Positions 35,201-47,365 of a stretch of DNA of 64,000 nt are shown here, in pieces. Origin of the DNA: Micrasema longulum (taxonomy: Eukaryota > Arthropoda > Insecta > Trichoptera > Brachycentridae); the NCBI GenBank assembly GCA_022494885.1, contig JAGVSM010002739.1:186001-250000 (forward strand), in the 5' to 3' direction. How positions within the stretch are numbered: position 1 is the first letter of the stretch; every line of letters begins with the position of its first letter. The notes below the pieces were generated by a model. That model saw only the letters and a program-made list of their open reading frames with translations, did no database searches and was not told the DNA's origin. The position numbers were made by a program, and so were the translations under genes.

Positions 35201-38200
35201 TATTTATCAATTTATTGTTGATTAAATTCGCAATTTTTGTTTCTTTTTATTGATTTATTTGGCATTTCTGCTATTTACATTAAATGTTGGGTGTTTTTAT
35301 GATTTGTTTATCATTTTAAGTTGACCCTTTATGCCTGTATTGTGTATATTTACACATTTTTAGCTCGAAGACCAAAAAGTAATAAGAAAGTCAACAATAC
35401 AGTCAACCTTCCCAAAGAAAATGATATGGATACTTCTAGACTTGCATCCGAGTCTGCCGAACTGGGGGTAAGCTGTAGTTGTCATCAATTCATGTTTAAC
35501 TATACAGATTATGAAAAAAGTATTTCACTCACATTACAAATTCTAATAACAAGAATATGTGGTATCATAAACACAGGTGCAATAAAGATAACTGTTTTTG
35601 TCTAATTAATGCCTCTGACATTGCTGGCTAAGGCCATATAAATAAAATATTCTAAATAATAAAATAAATCAAAACAACTTTGTTTTTAACTACTTTTTTT
35701 CCTACTGATCGGTTTCAAAGCTACACAAGCTTCTTTATCAAGGCTTACTTAACTAATGAATTCTATCCTATTTTATCCATGTATACCAAATACTACATGT
35801 GGAGCATATAAATCGAGTCTTTTTGTCTTGTAAGGATGGGAAGCGTAATGTGAGATGGATACGATATGATCTTTAAAACTGGAGTGGACTAAAGGAAATA
35901 TTGATTATTTACTATTTTTTTCTTATTATGAATTGGGCATGAGTTGAGTGTCATAATTTCAGAGGGTTCCGGGTGCGTCTATGTGTATTAATAGGTTGAT
36001 GGTTATATTTAAGAAAACCAAACCCGTTTCTATGGTTACATAAAAGTTTAAAAAGTCAAGTTTTGTAGCATACTTAATAATGTTTAATCTTAAGAGGAAA
36101 CTCGGTATGACTTTTCTTCATACAAACGTATTCTCGTATTTTCTCTCTGGATTGACAAATATTTGATTTTGAGGGCCATTTTCAATGAGTTGTAAATAAC
36201 TCACTATTAGAAAATGGGAATCAAGTTTGAGTAGAGTGGGGTTCGAACCACGGACCTTTGAGCCGTGAGTCCGAGACTAGCCACGGGACCACAACCGATT
36301 CATAATAAATGTTCACATCTGTGATAGATATTTTTATAGATAGATGGAGTAATGATAGATATTTTAATTAGACTATCTTTTTTACGGGTGTAAAACATTA
36401 ATTTAACTAATCTGTAATTTTTTTATTGTACAGGAAAAAAGTTTGGATGATTACAAACCATCAGAATGGCTTACGGATTCATTGAACGATGTTTTTGAAA
36501 AGAAAGGAAATAAAAATTTATCTACTGGATCTAGCACCTCGGGGGCAGCATCCAAATCCAATAATATGGTGAGAATTTTTTAAAAATATATTTTTTAAAA
36601 AATATTTTTAAAAAATTAAAAAGTACAAATTAACCATCACTCCATTTTACCGATGCAAACCTCGTTTTCACTGTACTCAAATTTCCTGTGAAAATACAAA
36701 GGCTGGAGGTGTTTGGTTTTCTGTTTTTATTACTTACATAAAGTTCTTGCCATGGAGAGCATTATGACTGATGTAGAAAGTTAAATAATTCCACGGAAAA
36801 TTTTAGAAGGTTAAATAATTACACTCAAGAAGACACATTTTTATTAAAACACAGCTGTCGGGCCCGTCTGCTGTCAACTTCCAAAATACAAATATACTCA
36901 TATACAAAGACATAGAAATCAACAGTATTATAAAATTGACGAATATACAATGTTATTGAATTATTTTTTTTTACTTGCTTCGTCTTGAAACAGTATATTT
37001 TAAGCATTTGATGGCAAATTGTAGGATTGGAATGACAGACTACAGCCTTAATATAAACTTGATACTCTTCCTTTACTCTTTTTTTTCTTAAAATTTTGTT
37101 AATAGCGGGTTTTGTAACTTTTTGGACTCAATTAGGAAATATCACTTTTTTTACAATTTTAATATAATAAGGGTCTATAAAATACTGTAGAGTGAAAAAT
37201 AGTTTTAAATTTATAATTTTTAATTCCTTCGAAAACATTAATGTAAATTTGGAACTTTGTATGTGACCGTTAAAATTTAAATAGAACAGCATCATGAATC
37301 TTGGCGTCACAATTATCAAGGCCAAACTTGTTGCGTTTTTATAGGGACATATTTTTTTATAATGTATTTAATTTTTGTATGAAAACATTTCTCCACCATA
37401 TTCGTATTAATTTTGAAAACACAATTAATTTTTCTAAATCCATTTCATATATTTTTGTCGGTATTTGTAGTATGTGATATTTTCCTACTCTCCCTTCATT
37501 GAAGACAATATCAGGCAGCAATTTTAGAAGTGGTAAAACTGTAATGTATTGTAGACATAAATTGAGTATTTGATTTATTTTGAAGTTGTAAGTGAAGGTA
37601 TTATTGATTCTTTGCCAATGCTAGGTATTGCCGAGTGTGGCTGTGGAGGTGTTGCGCACGTGTGCAGAGCGTCACTCCAAAGGACTCATGTCCCCTGCCC
37701 TACTGGCAGTTCTGCAGCACCGCCAGCTGACCCTGCCCACGCTGCTAGAGGATGAAGCTCACCGAGAGCTGCCCGACATGCACCGTCTTTTTAGACCAGT
37801 ACGCCAATATGTCTACGCAATTTTATTCAATATGCATCACCACCGCTTCATGGCCAATCGTGCCAAAGGTCAGCTTACTATTTTTTCAACACATAGTGAA
37901 TAGAGAGAGAATTCAAATCTTAAAACATTTTTTTTTTAAATATGCTAATGTGTCTTGTTCATACCGATCATTGTGGTTTTTGGTGTGACAGGGTTTAATT
38001 TATGTACTATATTATTCAGTGTCTTCGGCGCAGGTTACTCCATTAAGGACACATTTAAAAAATGTTTATTTTAATATATATGCAGTAAAACCTCATTTTT
38101 ATGTTCCTCAATTTTACACTTTTACACCCAAACGTTCTGGTCCCATTTTACAAATATTTCCCACAATTAGGTTTTTTAACATTTTTCATCACCCCGATTT

Positions 38201-41200
38201 TACGATGTTAAAAAATGTGACAAACGACAGATCGCCAGCTTATTCCAGTGCCATACGTGAAATAAGTTTATATGGTCGCCATATGGTTGCTATCCCAGCT
38301 CTATACCAAGTATAACTATGCGAGATTTATTATGAATTTTTATTATACCATCCTTATTCTATCACTTTGCCTAGGCACAATTTTATACCAGGTTTATAAG
38401 TAAGGACCCCTTGAGTATTTATTACATAAACAGAGTATTTTGTTATAAAAAGCTTCCATATAATCGAGGAGCAAATATTCAAAAGGGGGATTTGTCCAAA
38501 TTTGAAAACAAAATAGGTTTAAATTAAATTTTATAGTTCATATCTGAATCTTTGATAAAAAAATCACAATTCATTCACAATGTGTTTTTTTCTATATAAA
38601 ATATGACCTAAAGTTCATACATTCAAACAAATAGTGCTGTAAAAACAAGTTTTTCTTAGCATTATTTTGAGTTTGTCCAAATTTTTGTACTTTTGATTTC
38701 TATATTACCTTCTCTAAAATCTTCTTCATCTCTGTTGTAATATGTTAATATTAACAGCTTCCTAGGGAGTTGAATCCAGTAAATCTACCTGGTCCATGAA
38801 GAAGTATAAAAATTGGAAAAAAAATTCAGGCGTTGCCTAGTATGTTGGTGATATAATTCAACCAGATGAATCTCACCCGCATAAATAAAGGTTTCAGCTC
38901 TTTAACTTCAAAAACATCAACAGATGGAAGAATTGAAGGAATATAGATTTTTAATAAATAAATTTAAAGTTAATCTAAAGAAATTTTTTGAACAACAATA
39001 AAACAACGTTAAATTTTAATTAGTATGAATGTTTTATGTTTATTCTTTATATATACTATGTTTTTATTTTTCTTTTTTATGTACTCGTATTTGAAATTAT
39101 ATAAACTCCTATAAATAAACAACTAAAGCAGTGTAAGTCTCTCTCCAAGCACAAGAGTTAGTCTCTTTTTTTGGAGAGTTACATTGTAATAACATTATCT
39201 AGATGTGTAAAAGTAGATATGTTTAGAATTTTACAAAAACATGTACCTTTTATGATTTATTAATAAAATTAAAAAAATATGGGCAGAACGGTGAATGTTA
39301 CACAGTGTGTATAATAGCCACTTAAACTAGCCAATGACAGGGCATAAGCCCTGTAGATGCCTAGACTTCTATATTACCTTCTCTAAAATGTTCTTCATCT
39401 CTGTCGTAAGATATTAAGTTTTTCTGAATTTTTCAAGCTCTATGTTTATGTGACAAATCACTTTCTGAATGTTTGCTCCTAAATATACCAATATAATAAC
39501 AAGTCCCGATCATCATTCCCCCTTATGCACCCAGTGGTGCACAGGGCACAGTGCACCTCATTGGTAAACCAAATGCAGCGTATTTTGATCATAACATGTT
39601 ACTTGAAGGTAAGGTGTTCAGTCTTACCCTTCAGTTGCCAATCCAGGAACAATGAAACATTGCAGTTTAAACTACTTTTAAAATCAATATCTCATGTCTA
39701 CCCTGACAGGATTCGAACTCAGGACCTCCACTTCACAACGAGGTGGACTTATCTCTACTCAATTTCCTTATTCAAGATTTTTACATTCATCTTGGTTTCA
39801 AATGTATTCTTCATCTGCCTGGACACAAATAAATGAGTCCTAAACTGATTAATATTCCGATAGGCAGGTTTAAATTTATTTGTCTTTTGTTTGATTCTTG
39901 ATCACATTATATTATATTAATATGTAATTCTTTCAAGTCTGAGTATTCAGGGTTTATTTATTTATTTATACTTTTACAATTGTTATATTATTTTTTTTAT
40001 ACAGAATAATGTTCCCTCACTGGGGTGTCCCGTACCGAGGGAAACATTTCTCAATAAGTATAATGAAACATGCCTTATATTAGTTATTTAACATAGTTAA
40101 CAAAATAAGAAAATAAAAACATAATTAATCTAATTAACCTAACTCATCATCGTAAAAATAATAAGCAAAATAAAGTAAAATAATAATAAAAAACATAATA
40201 CATTCATATAGACCCGTAGACAAAATTTCACCACCATGATTGAGTTGTTTGCCTGAAGTGCACAGTCTCTGAACATATTTTACTGATTTTATTTTCAGAT
40301 GGAGAAAAGCCTCCTGTATTAGATGTGAGTGTTTCTGAATGGATCTATAGTCGGCAGAATCCTGGAAAGACACCAGATATTGTTCCTGGTATCATGTTAG
40401 ACTGGCCAGTCCCAACTGTGCAACGCTTGTGGTTTGGGTATGTGTGCTAAATTCATGCTTAAATTTACGCTGCTGTAAACAATTTTATCAATTTATATTT
40501 AAATTATTACTTTTAAATCACCAAGCTTAGCTTCTTGGTGAAAAATTAAAAAGCGCCCGAATAAATAACATCTAACCCTATGGACGCCAAACATTTCAAG
40601 CACAAGTGATTATCTTTACGTCAAGCAGTTTGTCATTTCTTAATTTGTAAATACTATCTACATGTCAGTAAAACATAAAACTATCATCCCAAATAAATTA
40701 TAAATATTTAAGGATTCTCGGGATGAATCTCACCCACATTATAAAGGTTTTAGCTCCTTTACATCACAAAAGTTAACAGGTGGAAGAGTTGAGGAAATGT
40801 GGATGCTTAAACAATGACAGGTCCTAAGCCCTGTTAATGCCTAGACTTCCATATTCTCATCTCAAAAATGTTGTCCCTCTCTTTTGCAACAAATTTAGAT
40901 CTAAAAACTCCCTAGGGAGGAAATCCAGCTTGTCTACATACATTTGGAAATACTCAAAACATTGTATATAAATAAATTGTCATAAGTTACCTGCCATTAC
41001 AAAGTAATATATACAAACAATTGTATCTCGAGCTGACACCCGCTAGGTGTCAGGTTTAGCCAGTAGCCATCGGTGGGGACCTCCCGGCCGCGGTCGTTAA
41101 AAAAATTTAATTTGTATATTTTGTGCTATATTGGAATATATTTCTGGATTATGAAATTTGAATGTTTTTTACATTTCATGTTTCGCACCACCCAGTAAAA

Positions 41201-44200
41201 TCTGTGGCTAGGATCTAAAAAAGGCCAATGTCAGATTTCATTTTATTTTGCCAACATTTTGTAGAGGGCCGATGTCAATTAAAAAAAGTTAATATTCATC
41301 TAGTTTATGTACACATACATATATTAGTGATACTGCAATTACTCCTAACTCTCAATTAGATTTTTTTTACAGGGGAATCTAAAAACCGTTCTTTAAATAT
41401 TAGGTGAACAAACTTTGCTTCCGCTGTTTTTTTCCCTGAAATTTGAGGTCTTATTGTAATAAAAATATGATTCAAATTATTACTTAGCTGTTTGAATCTT
41501 CGCCTTTCACGAAAACCTGGATGGTACTACTGAGCATTGAGATTATGACACTGTATTTAAAGATTAATGTTAGTTTATTTATATTATCAATAATTTGGCA
41601 GGGTAACAAGTTCACTGTTCTGCATATTCCAAGGTTCACTCACATCGTTTATTTAGGAGTTTTGGTTCAATTCCACCATTTATAATGGTGAAATGCAATA
41701 TGATATTTGAGATCAAATTATTTATACGAACATGTCACCAAAGACTGAGTTACTACAGCCGCGTTCAGAGTTGATTCTTCATAATATATTTAACGAATTT
41801 TGCCTACAGATTTTCAGTAAAGCTGATACGGATGAATGAATGTTGTAAATACAGTAATTTTATCTGAAGACTTGCTTCTTGATGAGGTGTGAGTCCCCAA
41901 CAACTAATTTAATTATTATATTAATTGCTCGCGATTTCACAGTAACTGTTCTGGAACACGTTTACTTTTTTATGTGAATAACTGACGTTTCACAGGGCTA
42001 CAAGGTTATACTACAAACACCGACGATTATTACACTTGATAAGCAAAATCTTGGTAGTGAAACAAGTGTTAACTATGATGGTAGACATGGCAGTATTTTT
42101 TATGGAAGGTAATCCACCATTGCAGGCTGGAAGAGAAGACGGTTATATGCTCTCCTGGCTGTCCGGCAGGTTTTTGCTTCCTACGGGAGTAGGGACAACA
42201 GGTGGTCGCCCATTGGTCCAGCCGACGGAGTAAATTAATATGCACTGCTTCCAGCTCCTATAAATTATACTTAATGAATTAGTTAACTAAGTTAATGAAT
42301 TTGTTTCTGTTACAGTACAGCGCAAGACGATAGGAGACGTCGCCTCCGAGCATTCCTCTCTTGTATGCGTTCCGATACTGCTCTTATTCTTAACACTTCA
42401 TATGTACCTCATCATTTGCTTATATTAGCCACTGTACTACGGTAAGTAACATTTATAGATAAGTACATTTTAAAATCATATTTAATATTTTTCTGGATGT
42501 ATATTATTCGATACCTAAAAGAATATACTTATTTCTTTTATTCCTTTCACTGAATGCCTATTAAAAGTTTTTCAGGTTATTTAAGGAGGGTGGCTTTATT
42601 TAATTTTGAGTAATTTTACTGAACAGATACATAATGACAGCTGCTCCTTGCTTGCGCCGACATGAATTGGATGCTTTTCTTGCAACAGCTTTTGCTACTG
42701 ATCTCAGGAGTCCTTTACATTTACAAGGGATGACAGTAAGTAATTTCTGTACTAAATATTAACTTTATAATAAATATGCTTTTTTAATATTCATTGAAGA
42801 CCCAATACCTGGCAGCTTAGCGAAAAAAAACCTTATCTATTGTTGAGCCTTCCATTATTGCTAAAATTAATATCAATTTTGTCTAACACATAAGCGATAC
42901 ATTTCTGATGGGCCGGTGAAATAAAAAAATAAAACATAATTACAATTTATTTTTATTAAATAAAAAATATCATTTACAATACCAGTAGCTCAAATACAAA
43001 TAACTATTGACGTGCTTAAAAACAAAAAGTATAAATATCTAATACAAAAAAATGAAAATGAAATTACAATTACTATGGTGACTGCTTTTCTTGACATTTG
43101 GCTTGCCAACCGCCGGCTAAATGCAATAAATAGCATGATAAATATTAAATAAATAAAAATAGCAGTTTTAGAATATTTTCCATATTTACACCGGTAATAT
43201 TCAGGATTATAAGTCGTGAAATGTAAATATTTTGACATTTAATATTAGGTGTTTACGGATGTTCCATTGTGATCCCGAACATGATAAACAACCATGGTGA
43301 GAAATTGTTATCACGTTGCTTATTAGCACATCGATAGTTATTTGTGATTGAGCTCCAGCTGGCATACCCAAAATCCATGAATATTTCTGCCTGTAGAATT
43401 TATAAGTGGGCATTTGCGAAATAAAAATAGTTTTTCAATTAATTTTTTTAATTAAATGTTCAATTTCATGTTTTGGCTATTGATTTATTGAGTAATCGTA
43501 TGATTTTTAAAAACTTTTATATTTTACATTAAGATTGAATTTCTCATGGAAAGCCCCAATAATCAAAAAGGCATAAAAGTAATGTTCAGAAAGTAAAAGA
43601 ATCCCTTGTCCTAGCTACAGAGTGTAAATGTGCGCGGAATCCAGTTGGGCACACTCCTCATGGCTGGTGTAGAGACTGCTCTATTGGCTAATGATGCTTG
43701 CGGAGCCCCAGTGCCGCTGATCGGGTCTTCCCCTTGGACTTTCTTCGATGGAAAGCTCTTCCAACATAAATTGGCTAGAGCCAACTCTGTCAAACACCTG
43801 GTACAACTTTGCGATAATCAAGTGGAAGTTGTTCTTAAAGTAAGTTCTGTTACTATTTGTCTTTATTTCTCTTTACACTTGAGTTTTTTAATGTAATTAT
43901 ATCATTTAAGGTTGAACGCATGCGGAAAGCTATATTGGAAGGTCTCGATGTTGAGTTCGCCATGCCACCTCTTCCTCTAAATCCTAGTGAGTATTAAGTT
44001 TTTCTTTTATATATGGCATATTTTTTTAAGTTTTCATCTCAGTACTGTTGATTTCTTTAGAGAAAATGTTTCTGCTTTTATTTATTTAAAATATCCATAA
44101 ATTATTAAATAATTAAAAGAACCAGTATGGATAACTAGCCACCTTTAAGACCTGCAGAGTTCTCAAAACAACTAGAAAAAATATAAAATTAGATTACTTA

Positions 44201-47200
44201 CAATGGATTTTGTGTAACCTCATAGATGTACAGCTGGGTATGGGTTATCCACCACCCGGAGTTCTGGGCTGGTCCGGAGGTCGCGGGGGCGCCCCAGGTG
44301 GCCTGGCCCGTGGAGGAGCTAGACTGAAAATAGCCGGAGTCGTGGTAGGGCAGTGGGGAGCCAACTATGCTCGCTCTTCCAACTCCAGATATCCAGTAGA
44401 CCAGGTATATTATAAAAAAACAATCGTCCATATATGCTTGTCGAGGTCGACATGAAAATCTGTTCAATTTACTACAATATTTAATCTTAATAAAGTGAAG
44501 TGCATCTTGTCTTCATGAAATAAATTATCAGTTTACTCTTGATTTTAACAATACTGTTTCTTGTGCTTCATTTGCTACAATTCTATCGAAAAAAAGAAGC
44601 AAAACACCTTTCATATTGACCAACAAACTGTTTATCAAAGGGAAAAAATTATAATATTTAAAAACATCTACAAAGTTATGATTGTAGTCCAGATATCGCA
44701 CATCCGATAAAATTGTTTAAACTCAAAAAATCTGAATTTTTAGTATAGCCTAAAAGGTAAAATCACCTATTAATGCTCCCCATGTGTCATATATATTTCA
44801 ATTGAATTTTAAAATCCTATTACATTTTTTGAAGAAAATTTCGATTGTCATGAATAATAAAATAATTAATTATTAATTAAAATATGATACTATTTGAGAG
44901 TGGCTGCATTAAAATAAGTGTTAATTTAAGTGTGTCGTAAAGGTTGTCTATTTTTTAACAGATAAGAGTTTTTTTTTAAAATAATTTATTCTGTATACTA
45001 AATTCAAAATTAGATTCTGACTCTGATGTTTGATAGATATGTAAAATAAAGATATTATTAGGTAAAGTACGTGGGATACCCAGCAGCCCCGCGCGGCACA
45101 TATGGCTACATGGGCGGGCGTGGGAGGGGGCGCGGGGGGGCGGCAGGGAGGGGGGGAGCACTAACTGCCCGCGCAGCCCGCCGCCCGCGCACCACTCGCC
45201 CGACCACTATGCGACAAACCACTGTCTCCCTCAACGGGTGAGTTGCTACTAAACTTCATGATAAGTACTACTTCTACGACAACTACTACTAAGACTGATT
45301 GTCCTGTAGTTTCCACACTCCGCACGAGATCTAAGGCATATGCCCTTCCTCTAGGCAGAGATTGAAAAGTCTATGCAGCCATGTGCCCACAATCTGGCCA
45401 CCACTCTCGGATATTCCACAGCGACCTTATACCCAACGGATTTACCATTCTTCATACTCTGAAGCGCACCCTTTATCTGTACCATGCTTATCTCACATAC
45501 GGTACCCACCACTTGTATCTTCCTCTGTATAATCTAACTGTTGCGCAGGAACACTTTCAGTACTTTCATATACTTCCACAAAGTATTCCATCTATCTCTC
45601 TTTCAATCCTTCGTCATTCGCTTACATAAATACATTTTTTGATTTAATCGCTTTTATACTTCAGAAGAGTTCTTTGCCTTTTTCACTTCTTTCCAAAAAA
45701 GTTTTATATTTTCATGAAAATGAGTATACATTTTTATACCTTCTTCTTTGTTTAGTTGTTTTTTGCATTCTTTCATCCCATTCTTTACCAACCTCTTGCA
45801 TACTTTGCAACTACTTTTCGCTCCTTCATTACTCACTGCTATTAGTATCTCTAATTGCGATTAGTCTCATCCGTGCATTCTTTTTTTTCCTTTATAAGGT
45901 CTTTAATACCATCATCCCACCATGCATCGCCTTTGTTTCCTCTTCGTTCATTATAACTATGCAGAATATCATTTTTATAGATTTTATTGTCTCTTGCCAG
46001 TTTGGCTGATAATAAATCTTGCTTGGGTAGATTGAGTTTAAAAAAAAATCCCATTGACAGTAATTGTCAAAGGAGTGTTATAAATTAACATCTTCATTAT
46101 TGATTTGGTATTTTTATTTTGTTAATTATATGATTTTTTTTCCAGGAAATCTGTGAAAGCTGATGATACCAAAATATCTTCCAATGGAACTGATTCTTCA
46201 AGTAACGAAGCTCAGGTAGACTCTACAACAGATGGTACCCAGGTGCAAGAAGGCAACTCTGACACTCAAGAGTCAGATGGAGTTGGAGATGGTGGAGTTG
46301 TGGCCAGCGTACAGTCTGCTGCTAAAGGTCAAGGCAAAACTGCCAAAAATGTCAAGAAGAATGCCACGAAAGGAAAAAAAAAGAGTAATCAAAAGACTGA
46401 TTCACCTGCCAAATGTGAAGAACTCAAGATAAATGATAACAACGGAACTTTTTCAGAAAAAAATTCCCTGAGTGGAATAAACAAGGTAAGTGTAATATGT
46501 TTCATGTATGCCTACAGTAAACTTCGTTTTTATGGTTCCTCAATTTTACAGTGAAAAAATCTCATTTAACTCAATGCAAATTAGCAATAATTATTCTCTT
46601 TGTTTTTTCCTAAACCTGGTCTTAAAAAGTAAAAAAATCAAATGGATAATTGAATATCTGTAAATATTATTATGAATATTTGCTTAGCTTAACATTATTA
46701 AGTTTTCCAACTTTTATCGAGATATTAAACATAGTAACACTATTATTAACATTAGTATTTTTAATTATAAATTTTAATTTATACAATCTTGTAACGGTTC
46801 ATTACATTCATCTTATTTATTGAAAATTTAAACTTTCTACAATAATTGAAAGGTACATGGCTAAAACAGGCTGTCTTTTTTTTTTCTCCTAAATGAGTTC
46901 AATAAAATAGAATATTAAAAACTAACAAAATATGGCTCCCTGTATAAACAACTGGCAAAAAAAGATAAAGTGCGATGTATGCAAACTTGATTCTTAGCAA
47001 TCAATTTATTTTTTATAAAAAAATCCTGTTTATTTTTACTGATTGCCGTCTTCGTCAAATAGTTTCCCACAAAGGTTATTTTTTTAGATTAGGGAACAGA
47101 AAAATATCACTCAGTGCCAGTTCTGGACTAAATATACAATAAGTTAATTAAATAATTCCTATGAAACCACATTTATGATTGCTAGTCTTCATAACTTGAG

Positions 47201-47365
47201 GCCTTGCGTGTGGAGGAGCAGGATAATCACTAATAACAACATATAGATTAATATGCATACCTTTAGCTTACAGGTAAACCTGGAGCAGCAATGGTAAACG
47301 GAGGCAATGGAGCATCTTCCAATGGAGACCATAAAGGTCAGGGAGACTCTCCGCTGAATGACTAA
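29213..47365 (+). CDS. FAM120A: FAM120-family protein (constitutive coactivator of PPAR-gamma-like)
   Basis: Homolog of vertebrate FAM120A/B/C, RNA-associated scaffold and coactivator proteins with an XPG/FEN1-like N-terminal fold. Seventeen coding exons join in phase: 29213-29360, 33679-33980, 34079-34225, 34314-34475, 34960-35149, 35364-35467, 36434-36568, 37625-37868, 40299-40437, 42316-42441, 42627-42735, 43621-43839, 43911-43986, 44226-44404, 45062-45237, 46146-46485 and 47267-47365, giving about 964 aa. Signatures are LVLDAEGCLDRLYGGFFSDW at the start, AKGTPPPKVWWVPP (about 118-131), DDHHQEVVGLCRERGYAG, LFRPVRQYVY, WFGTAQDDRRRRLRAFLSCM (520-540), RGIQLGTLLMAGVETALLAN, LKIAGVVVGQWG, then an RG-rich segment (765-815) and a Lys/Ser-rich tail. 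The fold's second acidic cluster reads ANSGEY, so nuclease activity is unlikely. Which paralogue it equals cannot be told; insects usually have one. Confidence 0.93.
29438..29571. repeat. 67-bp tandem duplication
   Basis: Two virtually identical 67-bp copies begin at 29438 and 29505 with 'agtggaatccgcttattgtg'. They lie 77 bp past the FAM120 exon 1 donor. The 'cagtggaatccgcttat' start looks like the end of a pogo- or Tc-type transposon, so this may be an unequal-crossover duplication of a transposon terminus. Confidence 0.85.
30165..30310 (-). repeat. SINE family A (in FAM120 intron 1)
   Basis: Minus-strand copy: 'gtgggatttgaacctcgggc' and 'gtgagtccacaatactacca' are the complements of the B-box and A-box head seen at 5085. 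Confidence 0.7.
31386..31645. repeat. Three tandem copies of an 88-90 bp unit
   Basis: Copies start near 31386, 31473 and 31563 with 'aaatctcttcaggtgaccgt' and contain 'gattgtgtgcgcgcc' and 'aaaacttgttgt'. They sit in a less AT-rich block (about 30960-32160) that could be the long terminal repeat or 5' end of a retroelement, because tandem repeats and an AATAAA near 32075 occur there. No protein or primer-binding site was found to prove it. Confidence 0.6.
32640..33185. repeat. GC-richer block, probable retrotransposon piece
   Basis: About 550 bp with clearly higher GC than the flanks, containing 'cagggctacgggcgaaaacc' and 'ggctgcgatggcggag', and ending in an (AGG/AAG)-rich tract. Such blocks are typical of the untranslated ends of RTE-like elements, but no reverse transcriptase or endonuclease frame was seen. 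Assignment is inference. Confidence 0.3.
35680..35760 (-). repeat. Dispersed repeat with hammerhead-like core, second copy
   Basis: The minus strand reads 'ccttgataaagaagcttg' then 'tgtagctttgaaaccgat'. Stem GAAGCT/AGCTTT is kept and the GAAAC block is intact here, unlike the copy at 17935. It lies in FAM120 intron 6, opposite in orientation to the gene. Confidence 0.35.
36170..36305 (-). repeat. SINE family A (in FAM120 intron 6)
   Basis: Best minus-strand copy of the family: 'gtggggttcgaaccacggac' (B box complement), 'gtgagtccgagactagccac' (A-box side), with the body 'aactcactattagaaaatgg' matching 5165-5185. Confidence 0.75.
38640..38800 (+). repeat. Family G hairpin repeat (in FAM120 intron 8)
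   Basis: Contains 'ttaccttctctaaaatcttc', 'ctctgttgtaatatg' and 'cctagggagttgaatccag', shared with 3545-3790. A separate short pogo-like end, 'cagtaaaacctcatttttat', lies nearby at 38085 and has a relative at 46508. Confidence 0.6.
39285..39440 (+). repeat. Family G hairpin repeat (in FAM120 intron 8)
   Basis: Contains 'gtgaatgttacacagtgtg', 'ccaatgacagggcataagcc' and 'gatgcctagacttctatat', matching 58770-58880 in the same orientation. Confidence 0.6.
39500..39745 (-). repeat. SINE family B (in FAM120 intron 8)
   Basis: Minus-strand copy: 'gtgcacagggcacagtgcac' corresponds to the body block 'gatgcatagggcattgcatt' of the copy at 205, and 'gacaggattcgaactcagga' is the B-box complement. Confidence 0.65.
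40815..40965 (+). repeat. Family G hairpin repeat (in FAM120 intron 9)
   Basis: Contains 'aatgcctagacttccatatt', 'ctcttttgcaacaaattta' and 'ctccctagggagg', matching the family at 3545 and 58685. Confidence 0.6.
41395..41470 (+). mobile_element. Mariner terminal fragment
   Basis: The text 'acaaactttgcttccgctg' repeats the terminal sequence of the mariner at 14776-15750. Only one end is present, followed by about 50 bp of likely element interior. It lies in FAM120 intron 9. Confidence 0.5.
45650..46055 (-). mobile_element. RTE-like retrotransposon, endonuclease-RT linker fragment
   Basis: The minus strand reads GDAWWDDGIKDLIKEKKECT and then CKKQLNKEEGIKMYTHFHEN followed by IKLFWKEVKKAKNSSEV. 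The WW(D/N)(D/E)(E/G)(V/I)K..I..KK block and the NKKLFWKEVKK block are the linker between endonuclease and reverse transcriptase in RTE/Jockey-type elements. A frameshift separates the two parts. It lies in FAM120 intron 15, antisense to the gene. Confidence 0.7.

Noticed and set aside
42036..42233. Possible extra FAM120 exon in the long intron 9
   Set aside because: Exons 9 and 10 join directly as WFG|TAQDDRRRR, matching the family without a gap, and this frame has no matching splice sites. It is probably repeat sequence.
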